Shown here one piece after another: positions 45,960 through 57,692 of a stretch of 64,000 nucleotides of DNA. The position numbers and the translations under genes were made by a program. The DNA lies in NCBI GenBank assembly GCA_946699065.1, contig CAMPDV010000024.1, forward strand, positions 558,001-622,000. The letters are read 5' to 3'. Positions within the stretch are counted from its first letter, which is position 1; every line of letters begins with the position of its first letter. The notes below the pieces were generated by a model that worked only from the letters and a program-made list of their open reading frames with translations, did no database searches and was not told the DNA's origin. Source of the DNA: Loxodes magnus. Lineage: Eukaryota; Ciliophora; Karyorelictea; Loxodida; Loxodidae.

Positions 45960-47232
45960 TCATTTTAGATTCTTAACAGCATTCTTATAATTTTCACAAA
46001 GCCCAACCATAGTTTTCTTAATATCTGAATTTTCAATGTACATAGATAAAAGTGAGTTATTATAAAAAATAAAAGAATTTTTTGTTAGATCTATTGAACT
46101 GAAATAAGAAGATGAACTATCTTAATATGAAATAGCACTAAATATATTAAAATTAATCAGTTTATTTTTTAACACTGATTTGCATTTTTTCTTTCTTCTC
46201 CATCTTTTCGGTATGTCTTGTTATTTCCTTTACAAATATATGATCGAAATCTCCAGTTTGGCTGTTGAACCACATTCTATAAGGAAAGCTTAATGTCAAA
46301 AAGCTAAGAAAAATGAATAGTCATTTGTTCATACCAAGTGGTAATTCTGTTCCTTCTGTAACGGCTAGTATTTTTTCTTGAAACTGATCTATATCAAGAC
46401 TGCATGAAAAATCTTAATAAATATCCTTCCAATTCTTCCTTCTAAACGAATCAAGTTTCTTATTATAAATTGATTACGTTTTATTATCAGCTAATACCAT
46501 TTGCTTTTAGAACTATACTCTTGTTATTTAATACTGTCCTAAAATATCAGTCTTAGCACTTATATCTCTCCAGTTTTCGAAGTTAAATTCTTTTTCAGCT
46601 TTTCAAGTGTTTTTTCTATTTCTGTCAGACAAAGTTCTAACTTTTTTATTTCCGTCCTTATCCGTATAATTTTCTAGTCTAAGTGAGTTTTCATAATGGT
46701 AGCATTGTGCTTTCCATTTGATTATAGGTGGCTTTTATTTAATTTTGTTTATAAAGTTCAGGGCTCTTTACTCGTTGTATATGTTGCTTAAATATTTGAA
46801 TGTGCTAGAGATGAAGCATTCTGGCAAGTAGAAGAAGTAAAGAACACCTACTAAAATTAGAAAAATCCACCAAATCTTACTCTCAATATAGTCTAAAATT
46901 GATAACGTAAAAAAGGTCAAAGAAGCTCATATTCCCAAAGTTATAAATAAGCAATAACAATGAGGATCAGATTTAAAACCTGGCCAACATCCTGGCTCTT
47001 TGTTATTTTTTAGAATAAACCATTACAGCATTTTAGGATTATACACTGGAAAAGCAGCTGGAGTATCCGGAAATGTCTCTGGATCGAGCTTATAAAGATT
47101 AAAGTTATCTTGATCCTTTGACTTCTCCTATTTTTAGTTCTAGTCAAACTAAATGGTACTATAGCCTACTGCTTGATTCTAATATTTACCTCCTTAAGCC
47201 TAAGAAGATAGCAAGGGTTTTTGATCATCCAT
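45960..47232 (-). CDS. TMEM151-like membrane protein, with a frame change near 46.1 kb
   Basis: ATG at 47232 (MDDQKPLLSSQAQGGKYQ). About 360 residues read continuously. Membrane spans lie at ~85-105 (LFITLGIWASLTFFTLSIL) and ~112-132 (IWWIFLILVGVLYFFYLPE), then comes the TMEM151 signature order KAQCYHYEN, then FNFENWRDIS, then QMVLADN, then ELPLGMNKWLFIFLSFLTLS and YRMWF, and a late cytoplasmic …EITRHTEKM. From about 46150 the convincing coding moves one base: SYQDSSSSYFSSIDLTKNSF to GLCENYKNAVKNLK, ending at TGA 45960. A 55-nt intron (GTGTTAAAA…ATATTAAG) would repair it, as would a one-base indel. Without it the frame ends at TGA 46033. The family's function is poorly known. Confidence 0.75.
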
Positions 47233-47861
47233 CTAAATTTTAAATTCAATTCTCCTCCTTGTATTTAAACCGTTTGTCTTGAAAACTACTAAAAACGGGT
47301 AAAAGATATAATTTAAGCTAATAAAACTAGTTTCTAACTCTATAGGTATATTTATATACTTAAAACGCTAACTTTTAGTATTAATGCTCTAAAAGTGATG
47401 AGAGTTGAATACTTTATTTTTAGATAAACTGTTATATAAACAAATATACCTCTCTACTTACTAACTAACATATCTTTACTAGCCTTATTTAAATTGAGTG
47501 CTTTTATATTTCTATTATACTGCATATTAACTATTTTATTCGCAGTTCATCAGATACTTATATATTCATGTGCTGAAGAGATTTAATACTGTATATTAAG
47601 ACTAAAAAGTGAGCTACGATATAAGTATATCTACCGTATTCACATCTTTAATATCACCATCAGAATGAATAATTGCATATTATAAAAAAGGCTGGATAAT
47701 TAATTATATACACTAGAAATATCAACAAAAAAACTAGTCAACGTATAAAATTTATGTTGAAGTACTTATCATTTTATCATAAAAGTATAGTAATTAACTC
47801 AGTATTTATCTCTTTCTGGTATAATAATTAGTATAAAAAGAGAAAGGAAGACATTATAATA
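47233..47861. other. divergent promoter region
   Basis: Spacer between the starts of the TMEM151-like and CCCH genes, about 630 bp; A+T-rich, no element recognised. Confidence 0.4.
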
Positions 47862-48764
47862 ATGTAAAGCGTTTATTAGAGTGAGTTAGAGATGGAAAGC
47901 TAGCTTTTGATTGAGGACTACTGCTATGATAAATCTTAGTTATTCTTTAAAACTGAACTATGTAAGAATTGGATGAATTATGGGTTCTGTCCTTATTCTA
48001 ATTAATGTAAGTTTGCTCATGGAATTCATGAATTAAAGTAGAGGATTTCTTAGAATGCATATTTCCGTACTCGTTATTGCGAAAAATTTTTCACAGACTG
48101 GTGGTGTCCATATGGCGTGAGATGTAACTTCATACATGACAACAGAAGTTTGAAGGAAATAAAATAGAATAGCCTTTATTACTCTCCGTTACTTAGAAAC
48201 TAAGATTTGAAATAATGTAAAGGATATTAAAGCAGAAGACTTAAAATATTCAAATAACTAGAACAGAAAGAATAGATAGAAAGTTAGAGAAAAGTTAGTG
48301 ACGATTTGCTAGAATTAAAAAGCCTTTAGACTAATAAATCTATTATCAGCTTAAAGGAAAATGCACTCCAAAAAGTTTAAAATGAATCTCCAACTGAAGA
48401 ACTTCCAGTTTATCATCGATTATTATCTAGTATTACTAATGGATAACCAGGGAAATAGAATATGTAGTTATCTAATAAAATAGAGCCAAATAAAAAACCA
48501 GATTCCAAGCAAAATAAAGAAAATAATCTCAAAGAGATTTAGATTCCCAATACTTGTTATGGTTTAAATTTGTAGGAATCGGAACAAGATGAATAACAAG
48601 ATTGCCTTCCTTTACAGGAAAATATGTATAGATGGAGCTTGAGATCAGACTAAGAACAAGAAAGCAATAAGAGCTCAGTGAAGTAGTAGAAATCATTAAT
48701 AAATATTGATATCCCTTTGATGTTACAGAGAAGTATTTCAGAAAAATCCAAAGGAAGGCAATGA
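47862..48764 (+). CDS. tandem CCCH zinc-finger (tristetraprolin/ZFP36-type) RNA-binding protein
   Basis: 300 residues, ATG 47862 to TGA 48762. Two fingers near residues 34-54 and 73-93: CKNWMNYGFCPYSNQCKFAH and CEKFFTDWWCPYGVRCNFIH, both C-x8-C-x5-C-x3-H, with lead-ins KTEL and RTRY and ~19 residues between them, as in the TTP family. Such proteins bind AU-rich 3'UTR elements and recruit deadenylases. The rest is Gln/Ser/Lys-rich and disordered, with a short conserved-looking C-terminus (SLINIDIPLMLQRSIS). Many Gln are TAA/TAG. First gene of a same-strand run to 54.3 kb. Confidence 0.9.
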
Positions 48765-49574
48765 GTTTCATTATAAACTAATGATTAAAATTTAGTTTTT
48801 GTTTCTAGCATTTAATGGTTCTCGTATTTCAAGTATTTTCAAATCACTATAATTTTAAATATCTACTCTTCCAAAGGAAAGAGAAGTTAAAAATTTTAAT
48901 CTTCTTCTTACTGATTTCTTATCAAATAGATATCTTCCTTATTCTGACCTGTCATTTCTTAAGTTTAAAGGTATAAAGACAGTAGCTTAGTCTACAAAAA
49001 TATAAAATGATAATTAAGTAATTCTGCTGGCTTATTAGCATCAATAATCTTTTTAGCTTCAACAAAGTTAATCAATAAATACAATATTCTTTAGTAAGAA
49101 GTCTTACTTTACTATTGCTATATTAAATCATAACAACAGAATTCATACTTCAAAAAGGAAGTCAAAGGGTTTTGAAATAAATCACAAAACTAAGATTAGA
49201 ATGAGCTTTACTTTAGAATATTAAACCATAAATAAAAAATAAAAGGTTATTTAATATTATGCTAGCTTAAAATGGGAATTCTAGTCATACTATAAGAGTT
49301 TTGCTTAATATAAGATAATAAATCTATATACTATGAGAATTCTGAGAGATCTACTCTGTTTATAAAGAATTTAAATAGAGATTATCACATCACTAAATAA
49401 TCCTATTGGTTAAGAGAGAAAAGTGAAATTCATAGTTTTTTTATCCTTTTTCTAATAAACTGTGCAAAACCCTAGTAATTTGACGCATATCTTTATTATT
49501 TTCTTAATAGTATAGTTTAATTTAATAGATAACAAAGATGAAAATAACTTCTAGAAAATACATTTTAATACATT
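48765..49574. other. spacer with a weak ORF (48815-49336)
   Basis: A + frame from ATG 48815 to TGA 49334 (173 codons, one TGA) is Leu/Ile-rich with few Gly or Asp. I do not call it a gene, but it cannot be excluded. Confidence 0.4.
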
Positions 49575-51071
49575 ATGAAAAAAATGAGACTTAACCAAAA
49601 GCTTGTTGCTCAATTAAAGGGAAATAAAATTAGGTAAATAAAAGATTCATCTAAGATTATTTCCTTTACAAATCCCTTTAGTTCTACTATTTTACATGTA
49701 ACCGAATATTTAGAAGTATTATCTTCTAGGGATAACTTATTAAATGAAAGGAACTTAAGTTGATATGTTTAAATAGCCTATTAAAAAAGATGTAATTTAA
49801 TTCTTAGTTTCTATTTGAATTTCTGATTCGCTTAGAAAATGTAATGCTAATAAAGGACAAAAGCTCCACTTTATAGGTAACATTCAGGGTTATCTCAAAA
49901 AACCTTAGAGAAAGTTTCGTAAAAGCCATCTCCTAAAGGTGTTCATGCTCCAGATCTTTCAGCAGGTTATCCAAAAAGTAGAAAGTTAGATATTCAGAAA
50001 ACTAAATAGCAGCGGTAATAAAACTACAGAGCATAAAATAGCAACAACTTCATTTAAATGCATCAAAAGCTATTATAAAAGTATAATAGCACTAAGAACT
50101 TGATTAGCATTGCTAATGACTAATTTAACAACTCTCAAAAATAGAATGCAGTGACTTTGTCAAACTCTTCCAAAAAAGTAAGCAAAGAAGATATTCGATC
50201 TTAAGAAAAGGAATAACCAAAAAAAGTAAATAATGGTCTTAAATAAAATTCTCCCACTTATGAATAAGTAGGATTCTTTAAACGCTTGTAAGGAAAGTTA
50301 AGTAAATAGGAAGATTAAACCCTTACGTCTTAGACTAGTTTTGCTAGTTTAAACCTTTAAGACGTAGTAAAGAAAATGAATCAAAATACGAAAATAATGC
50401 GAAGGATAAAATCTGATTAGTTTAATGAAGAGAAAATTCCTTATCCAAAAAGCTCTAAAAATGCAAACAAGAATATTCAAATATTCTCAAGTGGATTTGC
50501 TTTCAAAAAAAGAGAAGGAAGTCCAACAAGTCCTGGGATTTTTAGTCGAAAGTAATTTTTGTAGTACAAGAGAATATCAAATTTTGATTCTTTTTCCTAG
50601 CCAAATTCAATACCGAATACTAGCAGATCAAACAGGAGTCCTAGAAGAGCTTATAAATATATGAAGAGCGTCAAAAATAATAATTCGGAAATGATTTAAA
50701 GGTAATTGCATAGTAAGATTAACTAAACCATAGCTAAGCAAAATTCATTTGTTTCAAATAAAGAAAATTGCTATGATAAGAGTTTTTAAGAGTTGCTATC
50801 ATGTGAGCAATCATTTAAGTCTTTTTAAAAGCTTGAAACAAGTTAAACTGAATAGACAACAGAGGAAGATTATGACAAATTCCAACTTCGTCTAAAATAA
50901 GTAATGAAATAATAAAACTAAAACCCACCTATTATAAAAGCAACAGATATCTCTAAGAGATTTTAATTAGATAACAACTTATTAAGCATGTAGGCAAAAA
51001 TGAGAGGAGTTCCAAAAAGTCCAGACAAAGAAAAAATAGGTTTGAATGATTTTAGTATAAAGTTCCTATGA
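49575..51071 (+). CDS. basic Ser/Gln/Asn/Lys-rich protein, unknown
   Basis: 498 residues, ATG 49575 (MKKMRLNQKLVAQLKGNKI) to TGA 51069. Balanced composition but low complexity, with clusters of Ser-Pro and Lys-Ser (SPKGVHAPDLSAGYPKSRK, FKKREGSPTSPGIFSR, RSNRSPRRAYKYMKS) and a basic profile. The ending is GVPKSPDKEKIGLNDFSIKF. Many SP/TP sites suggest a phosphoregulated cytoskeletal or RNA-associated protein, but no domain was recognised. It reads through without TGA-Trp problems. Same strand as the CCCH gene upstream and the topoisomerase gene downstream. Confidence 0.75.
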
Positions 51072-51766
51072 TTCATTCTATTATTGTCATCTAAGATTTT
51101 TAATTTAATATCTTTAAGATAGTTTTTACTAAGAACTAAGATATAAGAGAGCTTTAAATATTTACTGCTAAGATTGTAGTGCTATTTCCATATAAATAAG
51201 AAATAAGTTAAATAATCATTTTATATCTTACTTCTTTTTAAGCAGCAATCAACTATTTTTGCTGGAAGTTAAATAATCTGAGCAAAGGAGCTTTTAAATA
51301 AATAGAGATGCGAGTATAGCTTAAGGAAATGTAAAAAATCCTTAATTGAAATAAGAAAATGGAAGAAATTCAAATAGATTGGATTATATAGACAAGTTAA
51401 ATAAGTAAAGCTATTTATTATTGTATCAAAAGTGATTAAAGTAGACTACTGTTGATAAATATGAGAACTTAATATAATTTCAGTCGATTATTTGCTTAGT
51501 TAAATAATAAAAAGCAACAAAACTTTTACTAGTAATTATAGTTACTAAACTACTTTAACAACATCAAGACTTTAATTTTGTATTATAGAGGATATAGAAT
51601 AACTTTTGTCTGAGTTATTTTAAGAATAAAGTAAAAAGGAAAATCAAAATAGAGAAAGTATTAAATAAGCTAAGTTGAAATAAAATTTATTTAGGTAGTG
51701 ATAAATCTAATTAAACTAAAGCCTTAACATATTTACTAATTGTTAAATAATAAAGATTATATAAGA
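51072..51766. other. intergenic; open frame leading into the topoisomerase gene
   Basis: From 51068 a frame stays open (two internal TGA) and joins the topoisomerase ATG in phase. It has moderate composition but a competing frame is equally good, so I treat it as 5' spacer. If translated it would add an N-terminal extension absent from known TOP3B proteins. Confidence 0.35.
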
Positions 51767-54343
51767 ATGACAGGAGTGTTAATGGTAGCAGAAAAACCTT
51801 CAATAGCATTATCTATTGCATAAGCATTGGCTACTTCTAAGATTTACACTAGGAAAGAGAAACTTCCAATTTATGAATGGGAGGGATTTTTTAATGGAGA
51901 GCAGGTTATTTTTAAATGTACTAGTGTAGCTGGACATTTATTTAGTACAGACTTTGCTCCTGAATATAATGATTGGAGTTAGGATCCCTTGGAGCTTTTT
52001 GATGCTTAAGTTTAAAAAAAACTTGAAAAATCATCGAGCGGAATTATAAGAATGCTGCAAAAAGAAGCCACATAATGTAGTTACTTAATATTATGACTTG
52101 ATTGCGATAGAGAAGGTGAAAATATATGCTTCGAAGTTATAAATTCTGTGTGGTATTAATTGCTTAATACTGAATAAATTTATAGAGCTAGATTTTCTTC
52201 ATTGGTCTAGCGAGATTTGTAGTAAGCCTTTGACGAGCTCGACTATCCGGATTAAAATGAATCTGATTCTGTTGATGCAAGATAGGAAATTGATCTCAAG
52301 TTAGGTGTTAGCTTCACTAGATCTTTGACTTCATATTTTAAGAATAGATATGCTGGTCTTGATGCAAAATGTATCTCATATGGTCCTTGCTAAACACCTA
52401 CTCTTGGCTTTTGTGTTAATCGACACGATGAAATAGTCAGTTTCAAGCCTTAACCTATTTATCTTTTGAAAATATTGGTGAAGAATGATTATGGAGAGGA
52501 ATTCGAGATGAATTCAATTAATAACCCTTATTACGACTAAGAAAAAGCTAAAGCAGTAACTAATCTCTTCCACTCTCAAAATTTAATTTTTAATGTGATT
52601 TCTAAAGTAATATCAGACCAAGTTATTAAGCACCCAAAACCACTTAATACTGTTGAGATGCTAAGAGTTGCTAGTTCTTAGTTGGGAATGGGTCCATATT
52701 AAGCTATGAAAATAGCTGAATCGTTATATTTAAGAGGAATTATAACTTATCCAAGAACTGAGACTTAGGCGTATCCTGCTAAATTTAACTTCATAGAAGT
52801 TGTTCAATAATTTTAAAATGATGTGGTTTATGCTGAGCATGCCTAATTCATACTTAAAAACGGCGTTACTCCACCAAGATAAGGTCCTGATGCTGGAGAT
52901 CATCCTCCTATTACTCCTGTAAAATGCGCTACAGAAAATGAAATAAAAAATTCATAGGAATGGAAGCTTTACGAATATGTTGTCACTCACTTTTTAGCCT
53001 CAATCAGTCCAAACTGTAAATATCAGAAGGTAGTAATAAAAGCATTATTCTAAAACCAATTATTCGAAATAGAAGGCAGCAAAACTTTAGACCCAGGATT
53101 TACATTTTTAATGCCAAGTAAAGCAGGAAAGGATAAAAAAGTTCCTTAGATAAACCAAGGAGACAATTTATTACTATTAAAGTATAGGATAGATCAAGAC
53201 TGAACCAAACCTCCAACTTATATTACCGAGGCAGAACTTCTTAAAACTATGCAAAAGAATGGAATTGGAACTGATGCAAGTATGTCACAACATATTAACA
53301 ACATCTGCTAGAGATTTTATGTACAGGTAAAAAACCCAGGAAGACATCTTGTTCCCACAAAACTAGGAATTTCCCTTGTGCATGGATTTTAGAAGATCGA
53401 TCCTGAGTTGGTTTAGCCTAAAGTAAGAGCAGAAATTGAAAACTAAGTTGCCTCGATTGCAAAAGGATAAGCATAAGTGGAACTTGTTATCCACAATACC
53501 TTAAATTTGTTCAAGCAGAAATACATAAAATTTATTGTATGCATCAACTAAATAGAAAACTTATTCTCAGCTACTTTTAGTGGAGAGTAGATAGGAAGAA
53601 ATTTAACCAGATGTGGAAAATGTAAGCAAAAGATGAAATATGTTCAACAAAAACCAACTAGATTGCTATGTGAGACATGCTAAAACACCTATTCTCTTCC
53701 TTAAACTCACGTAGACAAAAGTCTGGATAATAAAGTAGCAGGAGAAAAGGTTGCCATAAAAGAATTTAAATCTTTAGTTTGCCCTAAAGATGAGTTTGAA
53801 TTAATACTAGCAAATATAGACTCTTGCAGTATTCCTATGTGTCCAAACTGCTTCAGCTCAGGTGGAGTTTCTTGCCTTGATTGTCCTATAAATAATTGCA
53901 AATTCCACGGATCAAATATGAAGTTAGGAGTTTGTGAATGTTCTGGAAACCTGTTTTTAGATGCAAGTGAAGTAAGATAAATATTCTGTAACAAGTGCTG
54001 GAAATATAGTGAAGTTAGTATAAAAGCAACAACATACAAAGTACAAAACTAGAAATGCACAGTATGTAATAAATACTAATTAATAAAGCTTACGAGAGGA
54101 AATAATGAGAAAAAGGTTTGCTTTGCATGTGACTTGAAAATGACGTTTAATTAGATAGATTACAGCTTCGCAACGCAGCAAGAGATTGAAGAGTAATCTA
54201 ATCCTTAAAACAAACCTTCAAAATATTTTTAGGAGTACTAAAATACATAATATTCAAGAGGGAGAGGAAGAGGAAGAGGAAGAGGTAGAGGCAGAGGAAG
54301 GGGAAGAGGAAGAGGAGGAAGAGGAAAGAGACATCATTATTGA
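51767..54343 (+). CDS. TOP3B: DNA/RNA topoisomerase III beta
   Basis: 858 residues, ATG 51767 (MTGVLMVAEKPSIA) to TGA 54341, no intron. Type IA enzyme: Toprim domain residues ~5-150 with K-P-S and the metal-binding motif LDCDREGEN (~111-119), preceded by a TGA-coded Trp. The catalytic Tyr328 is in ITYPRTET. The C-terminal third (~615-790) carries several Cys-x2-Cys zinc ribbons (TRCGKCKQKM, PMCPNCFSSGG, KCTVCNKYQ), and the end is a pure Arg-Gly run (~829-855). Zinc ribbons plus RGG box identify the TOP3B rather than TOP3A type. TOP3B relaxes DNA and, with TDRD3-type partners, acts on RNA. The length is typical. Codon use and G+C (~34%) match the other strong genes. Confidence 0.95.
54253..54330 (+). 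repeat. GGAAGAGGA-type RGG-encoding tandem repeat
   Basis: Short purine-only repeat encoding about 13 Arg-Gly dipeptides at the C-terminus of the topoisomerase. Confidence 0.85.
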
Positions 54344-54713
54344 TTTGATAAATATTTAAGAATAAATAATCTTAATTTGAGCTAAGCAAGATTTATTCCA
54401 TAAATTAAGCTTGAATATAAGTAAGCTTCATTAGATTGAATAACGTAATCACTTGAAAGCAAAAGCATTATATATAATTAACTTGAAAGACTTTAAGAAT
54501 ATTAACTCTTAGTCTTATTGATTATGTTTATAGAATATTGAAAATTATTATTCAATTTAATTTATTCTAAACCAAGTTTAGTTCATTATTGCTTAAAACT
54601 AAGGCTTTAGTATCATATTTTCTAGTTTTATTGTTACACTTTAAAAAATAAGTTTAAGTAAAAATTGCTTAGCTTTGCTATTACTTGCTAGATGCTAATT
54701 AAAAGGTTAAATT

Positions 54714-55349
54714 ATGGAATGCTCTTAAAAGAAAAAGCCACCACTAAATTATTGTTAAAACCAGAAGATTATCAGATTATATAGCAAATATTATATATTA
54801 GATCAAATAATTCAAGAAGTAAGTCATTACAATAAGCAACTTAGAAGCATCTCTTTAAATAATTTTTTGAGAAGATATCTGATTTTCGAGCCTTAAAAAT
54901 ACTCCTTTGCTGTTACTCCCCTAATTTATTGATTTTTTGTATCAAAAAGCAAAAATTTACCTTGATTCAGAAAGTAATTAGATTAGGCTAAGATTTTTTA
55001 ACAAATAATGTTGCTTAATATACTATAAATATTTTCTGTCCAAACAAATATAACCAAAGTCAACATGATAGTAGCTAGAATCATCAAATACCATAATAGA
55101 CCTTAGTTCTTTTTATATAAGCACATCCAAACGCGCCTTTCCTAAATTTGGTAATAAAGAACTCTTAAACAATTTACTTAAATTAATGTTTATCTCATCA
55201 CTATTTAGTTTATAAATAAACACTTCATCTAACTCTTTAGATGATGTATCTAGTAAGATGATAAGACGTATATCTTAAGGAAGATGTATATATTTATTAT
55301 AAAAATGGATTGTAAGAGAGATAGATAGTTTGCTTATTTAATGATATGA
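54714..55349 (+). CDS. hypothetical protein
   Basis: 211 residues, ATG 54714 (MECSQKKKPPLNYCQNQKII) to TGA 55347, with three TGA as Trp (IYWFF, PWFRK, FRWCI). The first 90 residues are well composed (YYILDQIIQEVSHYNKQLRS, FEPQKYSFAVTPLIY); later parts are Gln/Ile-rich. No domain was recognised; Gly is absent, so it is moderate in confidence. Lies 370 bp behind the topoisomerase gene and tail-to-tail with the MFS gene. Confidence 0.45.
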
Positions 55350-55401
55350 AATTATATATTCAAGTATAAATAATGAAAATAAAATTTTGCATAATAAGTC
55401 T

Positions 55402-56859
55402 TCATAATTTCTTTTATCCTTTTTTGATCTTAGTTCTAGTGCCATAATGTTCAAGAGTTAAGAAGCAAGCGCATATTCCTCCTAATCCTGTAAATATAAT
55501 AGGAATAAGTGCAGTGACTGTTTGGAAATAAGATGGATCTTGTTATATGAAACCATCACTAATTGTTATTAGGACTAGTAAAAGTCCTCCAATTACCTTT
55601 TCAATAGAGTTTATAACTGCAAAAATCGTTGCTCCTTAACCATTATCTTTGCCTATGAAATCTGTTATTATGCCCATACCAGTCATAATTTGAATACCTA
55701 GACCTATCCCAAAAAAAGATATTAGGATGTAAATGAAATGAGAATGAGTTGAACTAAGAAATAGAATAGGAATTGCAAACATGTAGTTTATAAAAGTGCC
55801 AAGTATGTAAATTAACTTTTTATGATACATTTTAGCGCTTAATTGAAACAATGCTGCCGGAATCAGAGCACTGAAGTTAAGTATCATACTTACTAGAGCT
55901 ATTTAGTAAGGAGTATGTTCATTTGCTTAAGATTCTGTACTTATTCCACCTAAATGTAATACATAAATGAGGTAAAAAGGAATAACGGTTATTGTCATCC
56001 AATTAATCCTAGCGAACATATAAATACAGCATGTTAAGTAAAATTATTTTTCCTTAAGGAATTTTCTAACTGGTTATTTATCCGTTTAATCTGGATTAGA
56101 AGTAGTTATTTGCTAAGACCATTCACTTTGCTCTCTACTACTTTGAATGTAAATTTCTTTATTTTCTTTTTTGTATTTAATAGCAAGAGCTGCTAGTTTG
56201 GGTTCATCAAGTTTTAGTATGAAAAAGCATAAAGGAACAGTTCCTATACATATAAGTACGAAAATCAAAGTATTGAACTACTATTCAGTGTCTTCGATGT
56301 TTTTAAATACCATATATGCACAGATAATCATTATCGAATGCCCTGAAAAGGAAAAGGCACCAACTCCTCCTATTAGTTTGTTTCTACGGTTTTAGTCATA
56401 TGATAGCAAGGGAATGAAAGCCATAAACGATACTTAAACCGCAGGCCAAAATATATTAGCCCAAGTAACCCAAAAGACATACCACCAATATTTGTAATCT
56501 TAATTATCAAACAAATCACAGATGTAGCAACGAGACCACATCATTACTTGTCCAAGTAGGGTTAATCCAGCTCCAAAAACATACCAAGGCTTTCTGTATC
56601 CCCAACGAGTAGGAATTTTATCCATAAGTAGGCCAAAAACCATAGTGAATATAATATCTAAAAATCCGGCTATGAATAATAATAATCCTGCCCAGAATTT
56701 GGGAAATTAAACTACTATAACGAGATAATATATTGCATAATTCCCAACAATACCTACCATTAAGTCAAACATAAAATAACCTCCTGTATAAGCTAAAACA
56801 TCCCAAGAAGTCATTCCATCTTTAGGCCTATTTTTCAGCTCCTCATAATCAGTTTTCAT
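55402..56859 (-). CDS. MFS transporter, GPH/MFSD12-like
   Basis: 485 residues, ATG at 56859 (MKTDYEELKNRPKDGMTSWD) to TGA at 55402. About twelve hydrophobic spans. After the second span comes the sugar-porter/GPH-type loop FGLLMDKIPTRWGYRKPWYVFGA, matching the D-x3-T-x2-G-x-R-x-PW signature of the MFS_2 (glycoside-pentoside-hexuronide symporter) and MFSD12-like groups. A cytoplasmic loop of ~45 polar residues follows span 6; the C-terminal tail is basic. The substrate cannot be assigned: animal MFSD12 moves cysteine into lysosomes and melanosomes, MFSD2 moves lysolipids. No TGA occurs inside; Trp is TGG. The nearest upstream gene is the DUF229 protein on the same strand. Confidence 0.85.
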
Positions 56860-57692
56860 TTATAATTTTTCATACCAGTATCTTATAAAGTAAGTAATAC
56901 GTATTACACGCAATTATTGTATTTTCCTTAAATTTTAAATTCATTAAAAACAATAAAAGAGTAAATAGAGCTGTGAAAGCTATAAAATGCGTAAAAGGAT
57001 ATAGATGCTAATAGCAATGATAAAGTGATGAAAGTTATCTGTATTTAATTCTCTATATCAAGGTATTGAAAACATAGATTCACTTCTATCTTGCTAATGC
57101 TTAAAGATATGAAATGAACTTTAATTTATGTTTGTTTCGTACCTAAAGACAGCTACTCTAATATACTACATATATGCATTAATATTTCCTTCCATTACAT
57201 CTATCTAATGCTTTGCTTTACCATTATAGCAATACAATAAATAATGCTAAATCAACTTACCTGATAACTTAAAATTATATTTTTTGATGTACACTTATAT
57301 GTATGCAATACACATATATCTATGCAATACACATACTTGCATTTAATACACATAGATGCAGTAATAAATATAGTGATTATATCAGCAAGCTTTTACTCGT
57401 AATGTACTGAAATTACTAAATTGTAATGGCTAATTATTCCATGCTTATATTTTAACCAAATGAATTAATATCTGCATATAACTAAATAAATTAGCCCATT
57501 TAAACTAAAACATTTTCTATGCCTTCTACACTAAAACTTTATAGAGACAGCATATTAACTTATGCTTCAAGCTAGAAAAGGCTTTTTTATGAAATATAAA
57601 AAGTGATAAAGAGGAAGTATTTAAGATGAAGTAGTTTGCTCTTTGATGAATAAGTTTAATTTAAATGTTTAACTTTGTTATCTTGAAGCTTG
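56860..57692. other. intergenic with short tandem repeat
   Basis: A+T-rich. At about 57295-57360 there are three near-copies of ATGCAATACACATA spaced by about 20 bp. No gene recognised. Confidence 0.5.

Noticed and set aside
48815..49336. + ORF of 173 codons between the CCCH gene and the next gene
   Set aside because: Leu/Ile-rich with weak composition and no recognisable domain; kept only as a note in the spacer entry.
51068..51766. N-terminal extension of the topoisomerase
   Set aside because: Two in-frame TGA and an equally good competing frame; known TOP3B proteins start close to the ATG at 51767.
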